Part shown: one piece after another, positions 1 through 9,007 of the stretch
Layout of the letters: each line of letters opens with the position of its first letter
How positions within the stretch are numbered: position 1 is the first letter of the stretch
Assembly (NCBI GenBank): GCA_002328485.1
Contig: DCUF01000034.1
Coordinates: forward strand, 1-58,059
DNA length: 58,059 nucleotides
Source: Deltaproteobacteria bacterium UBA2221
Lineage (GTDB): Bacteria > Desulfobacterota > Syntrophorhabdia > Syntrophorhabdales > WCHB1-27
Reading direction: 5' to 3'
Position numbers and translations under genes: made by a program
The notes under the pieces: model-generated
Databases searched by the model: none
Seen by the model: the letters and a program-made list of their open reading frames with translations, nothing else
What the model was told of the DNA's origin: nothing

Positions 1-1097
1 GGCACTACGCCGATGACGTGGTTGAGGCCTTTGTGGAAAAGGCCGCCGAGGTAGGGATCGATATCTTCAGGGTCTTCGATGCCTTAAACGATGAGAGGAG
101 CTTCATCACTGCGTACAACGCCATCAAGAAGGCAGGCAAGCATATTCAGGGTTGTATCTCCTATTCCCTCACCGAGAAGCGGTTAGGTGGCCCCATCTTC
201 AGTCTTGAGTACTACCTCAAGAAGGCGGAGATCATGGCCGACATGGGGGCCGATTCCTTCTGCATCAAGGATATGGCAGGCATCATCTCGCCCTACGATG
301 CCTATGATCTGATCTCGGGGCTCAAGAGCCGTCTGAAGATCCCCGTCCATCTCCATACCCATTATACGAGTGGCATGGCTTCCATGTCCTGCCTGAAGGC
401 CATAGAGGCAGGGGCGGATGGTATCGATACCTGCGTGGCCCCCTTTGCCCTGAGAAGTTCTCACCCTGCGGTGGAACCTTTTATTGTGGCCCTTTCCGGT
501 ACACCTCGCAGCACCGGTCTTGATCTAGACAGATTCCCTGAGATTAACGATTACCTGGAGAGTATCGTGCCCAAGTATATGCAGTTTGCCGATACCACCA
601 AGTTCTCGGTCATCGATATCGGGGTGCTCATGCATCAGATCCCCGGCGGCATGATCAGCAACCTGGTGAGCCAGCTCAAGCAGGCAAAGGCCCTCCACCG
701 CATCAACGAGGTCTACGAGGAGATACCAAGGACCAGGGCAGAGATGGGTTTCCCTCCTCTGGTTACCCCCACCAGCCAGATCGTCGGGGTCCAGGCCGTT
801 ATGAACGTCATAGCCGGACGATATAAGATGATCACCCGAGAGGTGAAAGACTACTTCTACGGTCTCTACGGTCAGCCGCCGGCGCCTGTGGATCCCGAGA
901 TACGGGCAAAGGCCTTAAAAGGCTACGAGAGGGGACAGACCCCCATCGAGGGCAGACCTGGAGATATCCTGGAGCCCGAGCTGCCCAAGGCAAAAGAGGC
1001 CCTGGCGGGGATCAGCGACCGCATGGAGGACATCCTTATCTATGCCCTCTATCCCATGACCGGCCTTGAGTTCCTGAAAAAGAAGTACGGGGTGTAG
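1..1097 (+). CDS. Carboxyltransferase subunit of a biotin-dependent enzyme (PycB/OadA/5S type), 5' truncated
   Basis: The gene runs in from the left edge; the frame is open from base 3 (HYADDVVEAF), so the N-terminus is missing. The protein transfers a carboxyl group between biotin and pyruvate/oxaloacetate or a similar acceptor. Visible family marks are KDMAG, whose lysine is the one carboxylated in this family, HTHYTSGMAS with its metal-binding histidines, and the ALYPMTG motif of the conserved C-terminal domain. The protein ends 19 residues after DILIYALYP, so it has no biotin-carrier domain; biotin must be carried by a separate polypeptide, as in 5S transcarboxylase or split pyruvate carboxylase. 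The exact substrate cannot be decided from this fragment. It converges on smc. Confidence 0.85.
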   Translation, partial: HYADDVVEAFVEKAAEVGIDIFRVFDALNDERSFITAYNAIKKAGKHIQGCISYSLTEKRLGGPIFSLEYYLKKAEIMADMGADSFCIKDMAGIISPYDAYDLISGLKSRLKIPVHLHTHYTSGMASMSCLKAIEAGADGIDTCVAPFALRSSHPAVEPFIVALSGTPRSTGLDLDRFPEINDYLESIVPKYMQFADTTKFSVIDIGVLMHQIPGGMISNLVSQLKQAKALHRINEVYEEIPRTRAEMGFPPLVTPTSQIVGVQAVMNVIAGRYKMITREVKDYFYGLYGQPPAPVDPEIRAKALKGYERGQTPIEGRPGDILEPELPKAKEALAGISDRMEDILIYALYPMTGLEFLKKKYGV

Positions 1098-1113
1098 AAA
1101 CCTGCTGCACAGT

Positions 1114-1156
1114 GCCTGGAGGGCAGGGGCAGATCGCGCTCCTCAGCCCTCTAGGC
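1114..1156. terminator. Hairpin between convergent genes
   Basis: A long imperfect hairpin: GCCTGGAGGGC (1114-1124) pairs with GCCCTCTAGGC (1146-1156), with an inner stem AGGGGC/GCTCCT around a 7-nt loop. On the plus strand it is followed by CAGTTTTAT. It lies between the pycB-type stop and the smc stop and overlaps the latter, so it could terminate both transcripts. The T-tract is weak. Confidence 0.45.
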
Positions 1157-4100
1157 CAGTTTTATGGCGATGGTTTTCGAGATGCCTTCCTCTTCCATGG
1201 TGATGCCGTAGATGGTGTTCGAAGACTCCATGGTGATGCGGTTGTGGGTGATGAGGACGACCTGAGTCTGTTTGCTGATCTCCTGCATGATCTTGAGAAG
1301 GGAGACCAGATTGGCATCATCGAGGGGAGCATCGATCTCATCCATGAGGGTAAACGGCGACGGCTTTGTTTCCATAAGGGAAAGCAGGAATGACAGGGAT
1401 ATCAGCGCCTTTTCGCCTCCAGAGAGAAGCTCCATCCGCACCACCTTCTTTCCAGGCGGCTGTATGTACAGCTCCACGCCCTGACCCTCGGCATCGAGGG
1501 CCAGCATCCCCTTGCCTCCTTTGAACAGCATAGGCGCGAAACGCTGAAAGGCGTCGTTGACCCGGCTGAAGGTCTCCAGAAACAGTTCTTTCGAGAAGGA
1601 ATCGATCTTGGCAATCGTCTTCTTGAGGGAGTCAACCGCATCCTCGAGGTCAGCCTTCTGTCCTTCCAGGAACTCAAGCCGCTCTTTCAGCTCCATGTAT
1701 TCCTTCTCCGACCTGAAATTGACCTCTCCCAGTTGGGGCAGTTCCTCCACTATCTTCTGCCGCTCAGACTCGAGCCTTCGTTCGTCGGCCGTTGTCAGGG
1801 TCTTTGCCTCGTCCAATCCGAATTCTGATTGCAGCCTCTGGAGCGCCGCCTGGCGTCTCTCTTCCAGCACGGCGGAGTCACGCTCAACCCCCTCCCTTTT
1901 TTGATCGATCTTTTTCTGATCTTCCCGAAGGGCCTCTATCACCTGTTGAAAACGGCTCCTTTCGAGATGGAGGTCCCCCATGGCGATCTTGCTTTCCTCC
2001 AGTCGGGTGATGAAGGTCTCGGAGATCGCTTGGGCCTCGTCGTGGGAGTGTTCAATGAACGCTATCTTCGACTGTGCCTGGGCAAGCCCCTTTTCAATCT
2101 CTGTCACCTTGTGAGTCCACGACTGTCTCTCCACCAGGAGCTGTCCCATGTCCCTGCTCTTCCTGGCCGCTTCCTGCTCAAGGGACCCAACAAGGTTCTT
2201 CTTCCTCTCGATGAGAAGAACCTGCTCCCGCTCTGCCGCAATAACCTGTTCGTATACCTCTTTCAGCCGCTCCTGCTCGGTCTTGAGAAGACGCAGGTCG
2301 GCTTCGGCAGCCTCCTTTTGGGCCTCATACTCGGCTTTTGTGCGATGGAGGTTTTCACGGGGGTCTTCCGGGGGGTCTTCGGCAAACTCGCGCTCCGTAC
2401 GAAGCTGATCGAGCCTTTCCTCCCCGGAGGCTATCTCCGTCTGCAAGGCCACCAGTTCCCGTTCCGCCTCCGCGATCATCCGCTGATTGGCCTGCTTTTT
2501 GTCACGTATGGCCCTCTCCTCTGCCTCTACCTTTCTGGTTGCCTCCTCATGCCCTGCAAGGGCCGCTGTCTGTCTGTCTAGCTCACTCTGTAGCGCCTGT
2601 ATTTCTTTCTCGAGGCGGGCTTTCTGCTGGGCCTCTCTGATCTTCGCCTTTTCCCCTTCAGTCCTCGTCAGGATAAACCCTCTCGAATCGACACAAACGC
2701 CATCTGCAACGAAGATACCCTGTTCGCCTCTGTCGATTCGTTGAAAGACCTCCCCAACGCTCTCCAGGCAAGTGACCGAGATCTCAGCAAATTCACCCTG
2801 CACGTTAAAGATACTGGTGGACGGGAAGAAAACGAAGTTGGAACGCTTCTCCTGAACAGCCTCGGCGAGCTTCTCTCTGTCATACTCCTCAAAGACGTGG
2901 TATTCCATCTCCCGCGCAAACAGGCGCTCTATGGTCGCTTCAGCCTCCTTCGGCACCCTGATGATGTCAATAAGCTGCTTGAAGGGTAGTCCGTTCGATT
3001 TCTGGGCGGTCTTCCCTTTGAGGGAGCGCCAAACCTCCTCCTTGCCCCGTTTCTCCCCCTTGAGCCTCTCCACAAGATTCCGCACCCCGGCAGCCTCCTC
3101 TGTGGTCACGGCCTTTTTCGAGGCTATCTCCTTCGATGCATCTTCGATCTGCCCGGCCTGGACCTTAGCGTGCTCTCTCTTTTCCCGCCATAGGTCTTCC
3201 TTCACCCGCAATCCCGCCAAACGTCCGTTCAGTCGGTGTTCCTCCGCAACGCGACGAATCTCGCGTTCTTTCTGCTCCCTGGCAATCCTCTCCCTCTCCG
3301 CAATCCTGTTTCTCACGTCCGTGAGGGCGCTGATTGCGGCAAATAGCGTCTCCCGTTTCTCCTCGACCCGTCGAGCCAACCGATCGATCAGCTCCCTCGT
3401 TGACTCCCGTTTCAGGGTGATCTCTTCCTTTTCCGTCTCGAGGTCGGCCACTGCTTTTTTTTCGGAGGTCATCCTCCCCTGGATCTCACCGATTTCCGCC
3501 TTATACTGCGTCTCCCCGGCCTCTGCATCGGTGAGCGCCTGCTTCAGGTCGCGGACCGACTTTTCCAAACGACCCTTCTCTTCCTGGAGGAAGGTAAGCT
3601 CCAGAAGGCTGTTCTCCATGATCTTCTCTTGGCCGCGAATCTGGTTCTCCAGTTCCTTGATCACCCCTTCGGTCAAAGAAATCTCCGACTCCTTCGCAGC
3701 AGACTGTTCCTTGAGGTCCACGGCCCTCTGATCTTTTTCTTCCTGTTCCCTCGCGAGTTCATCCCGCTTTTCGGCGAGCTTTTCAAGTTTCCGAGACATC
3801 TTTCCGTAGGCGTCACTCACAAGATCGATATCGATCTCCCTCAGTCTCTGCTGGAGGCGGTCATAGGTCAAAAGCAGCTCTCGCTCTTTCCTAGCCTTTT
3901 CAAGATTCCTGCTCACCTCGAGCCGTATATCCTCAACCCGATCCAGATTGGCCCTGACCTCCTCCATGCGGATAAAGGCTTCTCGCTTCTTCTCCTGGAA
4001 GCGTGTGATGCCGCTCGTCTCCTCTATGACCGTCCTGCGTTCGACGGGCTTCATCTGGGCCAGATACTCGATATTCCCCTGCTCGATGATCGCGTAAGAG

Positions 4101-4486
4101 TTGACCCCTATGCCGGTGCCCATAGTCAGATCCTGGACGTCCTTGAGCCTGACGATCTCGCCGTTGATGTAATACTCATTTATGCCATCACGGTAGATCC
4201 TCCGCTTTATGGAGATGTCCTGGCCGTCGTCGGTGAGGCTGAGCGTCACCTCCGCGAGATTCACGGGCTTCCTCCCGTTGCTCCCGTGGAAGATGACATC
4301 ACCCATCTCTTTGACTCGCAGGGATTTGGTGCCCCTCTCCCCGAGCACCCAGACGATGGCGTCAACGATATTGCTTTTGCCGCAACCATTGGGGCCTACA
4401 AGGGTCGTGACACCATCGGAAAATCGAAAGACCGTTCTATTGTAAAAGGATTTGAAACCGAAAAGCTCGAGGGAACTCAGTTTCAT
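1151..4486 (-). CDS. smc: Chromosome segregation protein SMC
   Basis: Condensin ATPase that compacts and helps segregate the chromosome. The N-terminal ABC half has Walker A GPNGCGKSN near residue 32. A long charged coiled coil follows, then a hinge domain near residues 490-620 (NGLPFKQLIDIIRV onward), a second coiled coil, and the C-terminal ABC half with signature LLSGGEKALISLSF and Walker B FTLMDEIDAPLDD. At 1111 residues it is slightly shorter than the usual 1150-1200. The ATG overlaps the gltX1 stop as ATGA, so the two genes are probably co-transcribed and translationally coupled. No scpA/scpB lies nearby. Confidence 0.96.
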   Translation of the reverse strand: MKLSSLELFGFKSFYNRTVFRFSDGVTTLVGPNGCGKSNIVDAIVWVLGERGTKSLRVKEMGDVIFHGSNGRKPVNLAEVTLSLTDDGQDISIKRRIYRDGINEYYINGEIVRLKDVQDLTMGTGIGVNSYAIIEQGNIEYLAQMKPVERRTVIEETSGITRFQEKKREAFIRMEEVRANLDRVEDIRLEVSRNLEKARKERELLLTYDRLQQRLREIDIDLVSDAYGKMSRKLEKLAEKRDELAREQEEKDQRAVDLKEQSAAKESEISLTEGVIKELENQIRGQEKIMENSLLELTFLQEEKGRLEKSVRDLKQALTDAEAGETQYKAEIGEIQGRMTSEKKAVADLETEKEEITLKRESTRELIDRLARRVEEKRETLFAAISALTDVRNRIAERERIAREQKEREIRRVAEEHRLNGRLAGLRVKEDLWREKREHAKVQAGQIEDASKEIASKKAVTTEEAAGVRNLVERLKGEKRGKEEVWRSLKGKTAQKSNGLPFKQLIDIIRVPKEAEATIERLFAREMEYHVFEEYDREKLAEAVQEKRSNFVFFPSTSIFNVQGEFAEISVTCLESVGEVFQRIDRGEQGIFVADGVCVDSRGFILTRTEGEKAKIREAQQKARLEKEIQALQSELDRQTAALAGHEEATRKVEAEERAIRDKKQANQRMIAEAERELVALQTEIASGEERLDQLRTEREFAEDPPEDPRENLHRTKAEYEAQKEAAEADLRLLKTEQERLKEVYEQVIAAEREQVLLIERKKNLVGSLEQEAARKSRDMGQLLVERQSWTHKVTEIEKGLAQAQSKIAFIEHSHDEAQAISETFITRLEESKIAMGDLHLERSRFQQVIEALREDQKKIDQKREGVERDSAVLEERRQAALQRLQSEFGLDEAKTLTTADERRLESERQKIVEELPQLGEVNFRSEKEYMELKERLEFLEGQKADLEDAVDSLKKTIAKIDSFSKELFLETFSRVNDAFQRFAPMLFKGGKGMLALDAEGQGVELYIQPPGKKVVRMELLSGGEKALISLSFLLSLMETKPSPFTLMDEIDAPLDDANLVSLLKIMQEISKQTQVVLITHNRITMESSNTIYGITMEEEGISKTIAIKLA

Positions 4487-5877
4487 GGTATAGACGATAT
4501 GGCTCTTCTCATCCTCTTTTCTACGGCATGCTTTCCGAGAATGCCGACCACCTCGAAGATTCCCGGGCTCGCCTGTCTGCCGGTGAGGGCAACCCTGATC
4601 GGCTGAGCCACTTCAACGAGCTTTTTGCCCTGTTCCGAGGCCAGGGCCTCTATGATTCTTCTCTGTTCATCCTCGGAGAGACTTTCCAGCTCTTCGAAAC
4701 GAACAAGGAATTCCTCCAGGATAGGCTTGGTGGCGGGGGTCAGGAACTTCTCTCTGGCCTTCGGCTCATAATCGATGTCGTCCTTGAAGAAGAATTCCGC
4801 CATCTGGGCCATCTCAACGAGGGTCTTTGCCCGACCCCGGAGATTCAGAACAATGGCATGGAGGGTATCATCACACGGAACGGCGTAACCCAGTTGCTCG
4901 ATGAACGGTGCAAATCGCCGTGCGACCTCCTCGAGAGGCAATGACTTCAGATAGACACTGTTCAGCCAGAGGAGCTTGTCTATGTCGAAGATAGCCGCCG
5001 ACTTCCCTACATTGGGGAGATCGAACTTCTCGATAAGCTCCTCCTTTGAAAAGACCTCCTGGTCGCCATGGGCCCAGCCAAGACGCGCCAGATAGTTCAT
5101 GAGGGCTTCCGGCATAAACCCCTCATTTCGATATTCTATCAGTGAGGTCGCCCCATGCCGCTTGCTCAGCCGGGAGCGGTCTTTCCCATGGATAAGGGGG
5201 ACATGGCCAAACTCTGGGATGGGGAATCCGAGGGCCTCGTAAATGAGCAGCTGCCGCGGGGTGTTGTTGATGTGGTCCTCGCCGCGAATAACATGGGTTA
5301 TACCCATGGTTGCATCGTCGATGACCACGGTGAAGTTGTAGGTGGGGGTATTGTCGGAACGATAGATGATGAGGTCATCCAGTTCCTCGCAGCGAAAAAC
5401 GATATCGCCTCGAATCAGATCCCGAAACCCCACACTCCCTGACAGAGGGGTCTTGAACCGGAGAACATACGGGCGATCAGGATACTCGTCTTTGCAGCCC
5501 CTGCAGGTCCTGTCGTAGGACGGTTTCCTCCCTTCCTGGAGGGCTTTCTTCCGTTTCTCCTCAAGGAGTTCCGGGGGGCAATAGCACTTGTAGGCCAATC
5601 CCTGGTCAAGGAGCCGGTAGGCGTATTCCCTGTAGAGGTCCATGCGCTGGGTCTGATAATAAAGAGGCCCGTCCCAATCGATACCCAGCCACTTCAAGCC
5701 ATCGAGAATTCCCTGTGTATACTCGTCCTTGGAACGTTCTCTGTCTGTATCCTCAATCCTGAGGATGAATTTACCGTCTTTCTGATGCCTGGCATAGAGC
5801 CAGTTGAACAGGGCGGTACGCGCGCCCCCTATGTGAAGATGACCGGTCGGACTAGGTGCAAAGCGTGTCGTCAGCAT
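4483..5877 (-). CDS. gltX: Glutamyl-tRNA synthetase, copy 1
   Basis: Charges tRNA with glutamate. The start chosen is the ATG at 5877, giving MLTTRFAPSPTG, because a GGAGAGG ribosome site precedes it and family homology starts there; the frame is open further upstream but that part is not conserved. The 464-residue protein has the class I HIGG signature at residues 15-18, the KMSKS-equivalent SRLSKRHG, and a Cys pair CYC with a later CRGC that could form the zinc site seen in many GluRS. A second, divergent copy lies at 9008-10372, so one of the two may be specialised for tRNA-Gln in a transamidation pathway. It overlaps smc by 4 nt. Confidence 0.95.
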   Translation of the reverse strand: MLTTRFAPSPTGHLHIGGARTALFNWLYARHQKDGKFILRIEDTDRERSKDEYTQGILDGLKWLGIDWDGPLYYQTQRMDLYREYAYRLLDQGLAYKCYCPPELLEEKRKKALQEGRKPSYDRTCRGCKDEYPDRPYVLRFKTPLSGSVGFRDLIRGDIVFRCEELDDLIIYRSDNTPTYNFTVVIDDATMGITHVIRGEDHINNTPRQLLIYEALGFPIPEFGHVPLIHGKDRSRLSKRHGATSLIEYRNEGFMPEALMNYLARLGWAHGDQEVFSKEELIEKFDLPNVGKSAAIFDIDKLLWLNSVYLKSLPLEEVARRFAPFIEQLGYAVPCDDTLHAIVLNLRGRAKTLVEMAQMAEFFFKDDIDYEPKAREKFLTPATKPILEEFLVRFEELESLSEDEQRRIIEALASEQGKKLVEVAQPIRVALTGRQASPGIFEVVGILGKHAVEKRMRRAISSIP

Positions 5878-6001
5878 ACTGATTGCCTCTCCTGGAGCAG
5901 GAAAAGCTTCTTTTCCGGCAGGCGTGCATCCTTGATCGGTCTTGAGGGTGGACAGGCTACACAGGTGACGGGGCAAGCCGGGTTTCCTGCAGATTTGACT
6001 G

Positions 6002-6030
6002 ATTATAGAAGAAAAGCATCTGATTATCAA
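6002..6030 (-). promoter_or_regulatory. Sigma-70 type promoter for gltX1-smc
   Basis: On the minus strand TTGATA (6030-6025), exactly 17 bases, then TATAAT (6007-6002). The predicted transcript start is near 5995, leaving a leader of about 118 nt before gltX1. It lies back to back with the carD promoter in a 400-bp divergent intergenic region (5878-6277) that has no other gene. Confidence 0.7.
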
Positions 6031-6199
6031 ATGCATTTTTCGATAGAAATGGGGCCGCGATCGTGGTCTGTGAATTTCTATCCCCATCGGGATGGGTACA
6101 ACACTTTTACTCCAACCTTTCCTCGGAAGCTCGGCAAGAGAGCACCATAAAACCTGTGTTTTCAAGTTATCCCGGCTTTTTTGCGCCCCGGGACGCTAC

Positions 6200-6228
6200 T
6201 TGAATCCGCCTACCCAAGCTGGTATAAT
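6200..6228 (+). promoter_or_regulatory. Extended -10 sigma-70 promoter for carD operon
   Basis: TTGAAT (6200-6205), 17-base spacer, TATAAT (6223-6228), with TGG directly before the -10 hexamer (extended -10). The start would be near 6235, about 40 nt before carD. This is among the best promoter matches in the window and probably drives the five-gene block carD to gltX2. Confidence 0.75.
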
Positions 6229-6277
6229 AATAAGCAATAATGCGCAAAAATCTTTGCAGCAGAAAGAAGGAGGCCGT

Positions 6278-6772
6278 ATGTTAAAGGTCGGAGAAGTGGC
6301 CGTATACCCCGGGCATGGCGTTGGAAGGATAGAGTGCATTGAGGAGAAGGAGATCTCGGGTACAAGAAAAGCCTACTACATAATGCGGATACTCGATTCA
6401 GACATGACGATCATGATCCCGGTGGACGGTGCGCAGCATGCAGGTCTCCGAGGAATTATAGATTCGCAGGACGTGATGAAGGTGTATGACATCCTGAAAG
6501 ATGTCAATGTAGCGCACGACAATTCCCCATGGAACCGGCGCTATAAAGAGTATATGGAGAGGATAAAGAGTGGTTCGATCTACGAGATCGCCACGGTGCT
6601 CAAAGAGCTGTACAACCTCAGACAGTGGAAGGACCTCTCCTTCGGCGAGAGAAAGATGTTTGAAACCGCTAGAAATCTCGTCAAGAAAGAGCTTTCCATT
6701 GCATTGAGCAAGAACGAGGAGGAGATAGTCTCTGACATAGAGAATATATTTGCTACGAACGGAAGAGGTTAA
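6278..6772 (+). CDS. CarD-family transcription regulator
   Basis: A 164-residue protein of the CarD/CdnL family, which binds RNA polymerase beta through an N-terminal Tudor-like domain and stabilises open promoter complexes. The hallmark MLKVGEVAVYPGHGVGRI is at the N-terminus, and the helical C-terminal half (from about residue 60) fits the family. The ATG at 6278 has a strong AAGGAGG site 5 nt upstream. It is first in a run with a PIN/TRAM protein, ispD, ispF and gltX2; CarD next to ispD/ispF is a recurring bacterial neighbourhood. Confidence 0.93.
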   Translation: MLKVGEVAVYPGHGVGRIECIEEKEISGTRKAYYIMRILDSDMTIMIPVDGAQHAGLRGIIDSQDVMKVYDILKDVNVAHDNSPWNRRYKEYMERIKSGSIYEIATVLKELYNLRQWKDLSFGERKMFETARNLVKKELSIALSKNEEEIVSDIENIFATNGRG

Positions 6773-6778
6773 GACTAT

Positions 6779-7828
6779 TTGAATATCGTTATTCAGATCC
6801 TTCTGATTCTGGCAACCACCATCACAGGATATTTCATAGTCCGCGAGATTCTGGTGAGTACGCTCTATGCATGGTTCGGGGCGGTCTTCGGACTTGGGCT
6901 AGGCTACCTGGTCCTGAAGCTCGAACAGAAGCTGAAGGACATCTCCCTTAAGACTATTATTGGGACGCTCCTGGGCGTCACTGTTGCGCTTTTTGTCACC
7001 AACCTGTTCATCTCCCGGCTTCTCCTTACCCACGCAAAGGATATACCTATCACCCTTCCCATCTATATTCTCCTCTACGTGGTGATGGGATATTTGGGGT
7101 TTCGCATCGGGGAGAGGAAAAGTCATACGCTCGATCTCTCTAATGTGCCTCTGTTTAAAAAGATAGAGGAGAGCGAGGGAAATAAGATTCTCGACACGAG
7201 CGCCATCATAGACGGCAGGATTGCCGATGTGTGCGAGACGGGATTCATGGAGGGGACCTTCATTATCCCCCAATTCGTTCTCTACGAGATACAGCATATC
7301 GCTGATCTCCAGGATCCGGTCAAAAAAACCAGGGGCAGGAGGGGCCTCGAGGTCCTCCACCGTCTCCAGAAGCAGACCCAGATCAAGGTAAAGATCGTCG
7401 ACATTGATTTCCCGAAACTGAAGGATGTTGACTCCAAGCTCATCGCCTTGGCCAAGTCACTCAACGGCAAGGTGGTAACAAACGATTTCAATCTCAACAA
7501 AGTGGCCGAATTGCAGGGCATAGATGTCCTGAACATGAACGAGTTGGCCACCTCCCTCAAACCCGCCATCCTTCCAGGCGAACAGATGACCATCAGGGTG
7601 GTCAAGGAGGGGAAGGAGTTCGGGCAGGGCATCGGTTACCTTGATGACGGAACAATGGTTGTGGTGGATGAAGCGCGAAAGCTGCTGGGGAAAACGGTGG
7701 ACGTTGTGGTAACAAGCCTTCTGCAGACGACCTCCGGTCGTATGATCTTTGCAAAATTGAGAGAGCAGGCCGAGAAGGAATTCTACTCCCCCGAAGACAA
7801 ATACAAGTTCGAAGAACACGTGAGGTAA
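6779..7828 (+). CDS. Membrane-anchored PIN and TRAM domain protein (YacL type)
   Basis: 349 residues. About four hydrophobic segments occupy residues 1-110. A PIN nuclease domain starts at ILDTSAIIDGRI with its acidic residues (D139 and others), and a TRAM RNA-binding domain covers the C-terminus from about residue 275 (LPGEQMTIRVVKEG). This is the family of Bacillus YacL, a predicted membrane-bound ribonuclease of unproven substrate. The start is a TTG at 6779 with GGAAGAGG about 10 nt upstream, 6 nt after carD. Order with ispD, ispF and gltX matches the Bacillus region. Confidence 0.9.
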   Translation: MNIVIQILLILATTITGYFIVREILVSTLYAWFGAVFGLGLGYLVLKLEQKLKDISLKTIIGTLLGVTVALFVTNLFISRLLLTHAKDIPITLPIYILLYVVMGYLGFRIGERKSHTLDLSNVPLFKKIEESEGNKILDTSAIIDGRIADVCETGFMEGTFIIPQFVLYEIQHIADLQDPVKKTRGRRGLEVLHRLQKQTQIKVKIVDIDFPKLKDVDSKLIALAKSLNGKVVTNDFNLNKVAELQGIDVLNMNELATSLKPAILPGEQMTIRVVKEGKEFGQGIGYLDDGTMVVVDEARKLLGKTVDVVVTSLLQTTSGRMIFAKLREQAEKEFYSPEDKYKFEEHVR

Positions 7829-7833
7829 GAGGC

Positions 7834-8532
7834 ATGAGAACCCTGGCGATCGTGCTTGCCGGAGGTACGGGGAAGCGTATGGGATCGCCGACCAGCAAGC
7901 AATTTCTCCTCCTCGACAGCCGACCTATCTTGGTGCATACCCTTCAGGTCTTCGAGGAATGTAAACCCATAGACGGCGTCTATCTCGTTGTCAATCACAA
8001 GGACCTCCCTGTCATCCAGGAAGAGGTACTCGAACAGTACCGGTTCAACAAGATCATGAAGCTGGTCGTTGGCGGCCGCCAGCGACAGGATTCCGTGCGA
8101 AACGGGATAGAAGCCATCGATGAATCGTGCGACATCGTTGTTATTCACGACGCGGCCAGACCCTTCATTTCGCCCTCCTTTATCGAGAAATCCATTTTCT
8201 TGATGGAGATGTACGATGCCATTATCCCCGCCATCCCTGTGAAGGACACCATCAAGGTTGTCTCCAAGGAAGGCTACGTGATCAAGACGTTGGAGCGTGA
8301 TGCCCTCTGGAATATACAGACGCCCCAGACCTTCAAGTATGACCTCATCAGCAAGGCCTATCGAGAGGGCATGGCGAAAAAACTGTTCGGGTACGACGAT
8401 TCCACCTTCATTGAATATATGGGAAAGAAGGTCAAGGTGGTTGAGGGTTCCCCTTACAACATCAAGATCACGACACCCGAAGATTTGGTCATCGCCCGAG
8501 GTATCCTGTCACAGATGAAAGGCGGCGCATGA
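7834..8532 (+). CDS. ispD: 2-C-methyl-D-erythritol 4-phosphate cytidylyltransferase
   Basis: Third step of the non-mevalonate isoprenoid pathway: CTP plus MEP to CDP-ME. The 232-residue protein shows the nucleotidyltransferase N-terminus LAGGTGKRMGSPTSKQF, the HDAARPF motif and the WNIQTPQTFKY motif, all diagnostic. The stop overlaps the ispF start as ATGA, so the two are coupled. It lies 5 nt after the PIN/TRAM gene. Confidence 0.97.
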   Translation: MRTLAIVLAGGTGKRMGSPTSKQFLLLDSRPILVHTLQVFEECKPIDGVYLVVNHKDLPVIQEEVLEQYRFNKIMKLVVGGRQRQDSVRNGIEAIDESCDIVVIHDAARPFISPSFIEKSIFLMEMYDAIIPAIPVKDTIKVVSKEGYVIKTLERDALWNIQTPQTFKYDLISKAYREGMAKKLFGYDDSTFIEYMGKKVKVVEGSPYNIKITTPEDLVIARGILSQMKGGA

Positions 8533-8999
8533 GGGTCGGCTTCGGTTACGATGTGCACGTCCTTACGGAAGGCAGAAAACTTCTTCTGGGCGGCGTAGAG
8601 ATCCCCCACAACAGGGGCCTCTTGGGCCATTCCGATGCCGATGTCCTGCTTCATGCCATCAGTGACGCCATCCTTGGCGCCCTGTCAGAGGGTGATATCG
8701 GCCTCCACTTTCCCGATACGGACCCAACCTTGAGGGGTATTGAGAGCAGAAAGATACTCGCCCATGCGGTAGGGCTGGCAGGGGCCAAAGGCTACGCCAT
8801 AGCCAATATAGACACGACCATCGTGTGTCAGGAGCCAAAGATCTCCCCTTTCAGGAAGGCGATCGTCGACAGTATTGCAACCATCGCGTCCCTTAGCCCT
8901 GATCGGGTGAGCGTCAAGGCAAAGACCACGGAAGGCCTTGGTTTCGCAGGACGGGGGGAGGGCATTGCGGCCTACGCCGTTTGCCTTCTGGAAGGATAA
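8529..8999 (+). CDS. ispF: 2-C-methyl-D-erythritol 2,4-cyclodiphosphate synthase
   Basis: Forms the cyclic diphosphate MEcPP in the non-mevalonate pathway. The 156-residue length is typical. Metal-binding motifs are present: DVH near residue 8, GHSDADV, then DIGLHFPDTDP, and the C-terminal KAKTTEGLGFAGRGEGI. ispD and ispF are separate here rather than fused as in some proteobacteria. Confidence 0.97.
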   Translation: MRVGFGYDVHVLTEGRKLLLGGVEIPHNRGLLGHSDADVLLHAISDAILGALSEGDIGLHFPDTDPTLRGIESRKILAHAVGLAGAKGYAIANIDTTIVCQEPKISPFRKAIVDSIATIASLSPDRVSVKAKTTEGLGFAGRGEGIAAYAVCLLEG

Positions 9000-9007
9000 G
9001 ACGAGGT

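Noticed and set aside
3629..4606. Long plus-strand frame across the smc start
   Set aside because: Antisense to smc, which has all family motifs; a consequence of codon bias.
6278..6772. carD as a phage or plasmid acquisition
   Set aside because: Its composition and operon context match the neighbours, with a normal promoter; no mobile marks.
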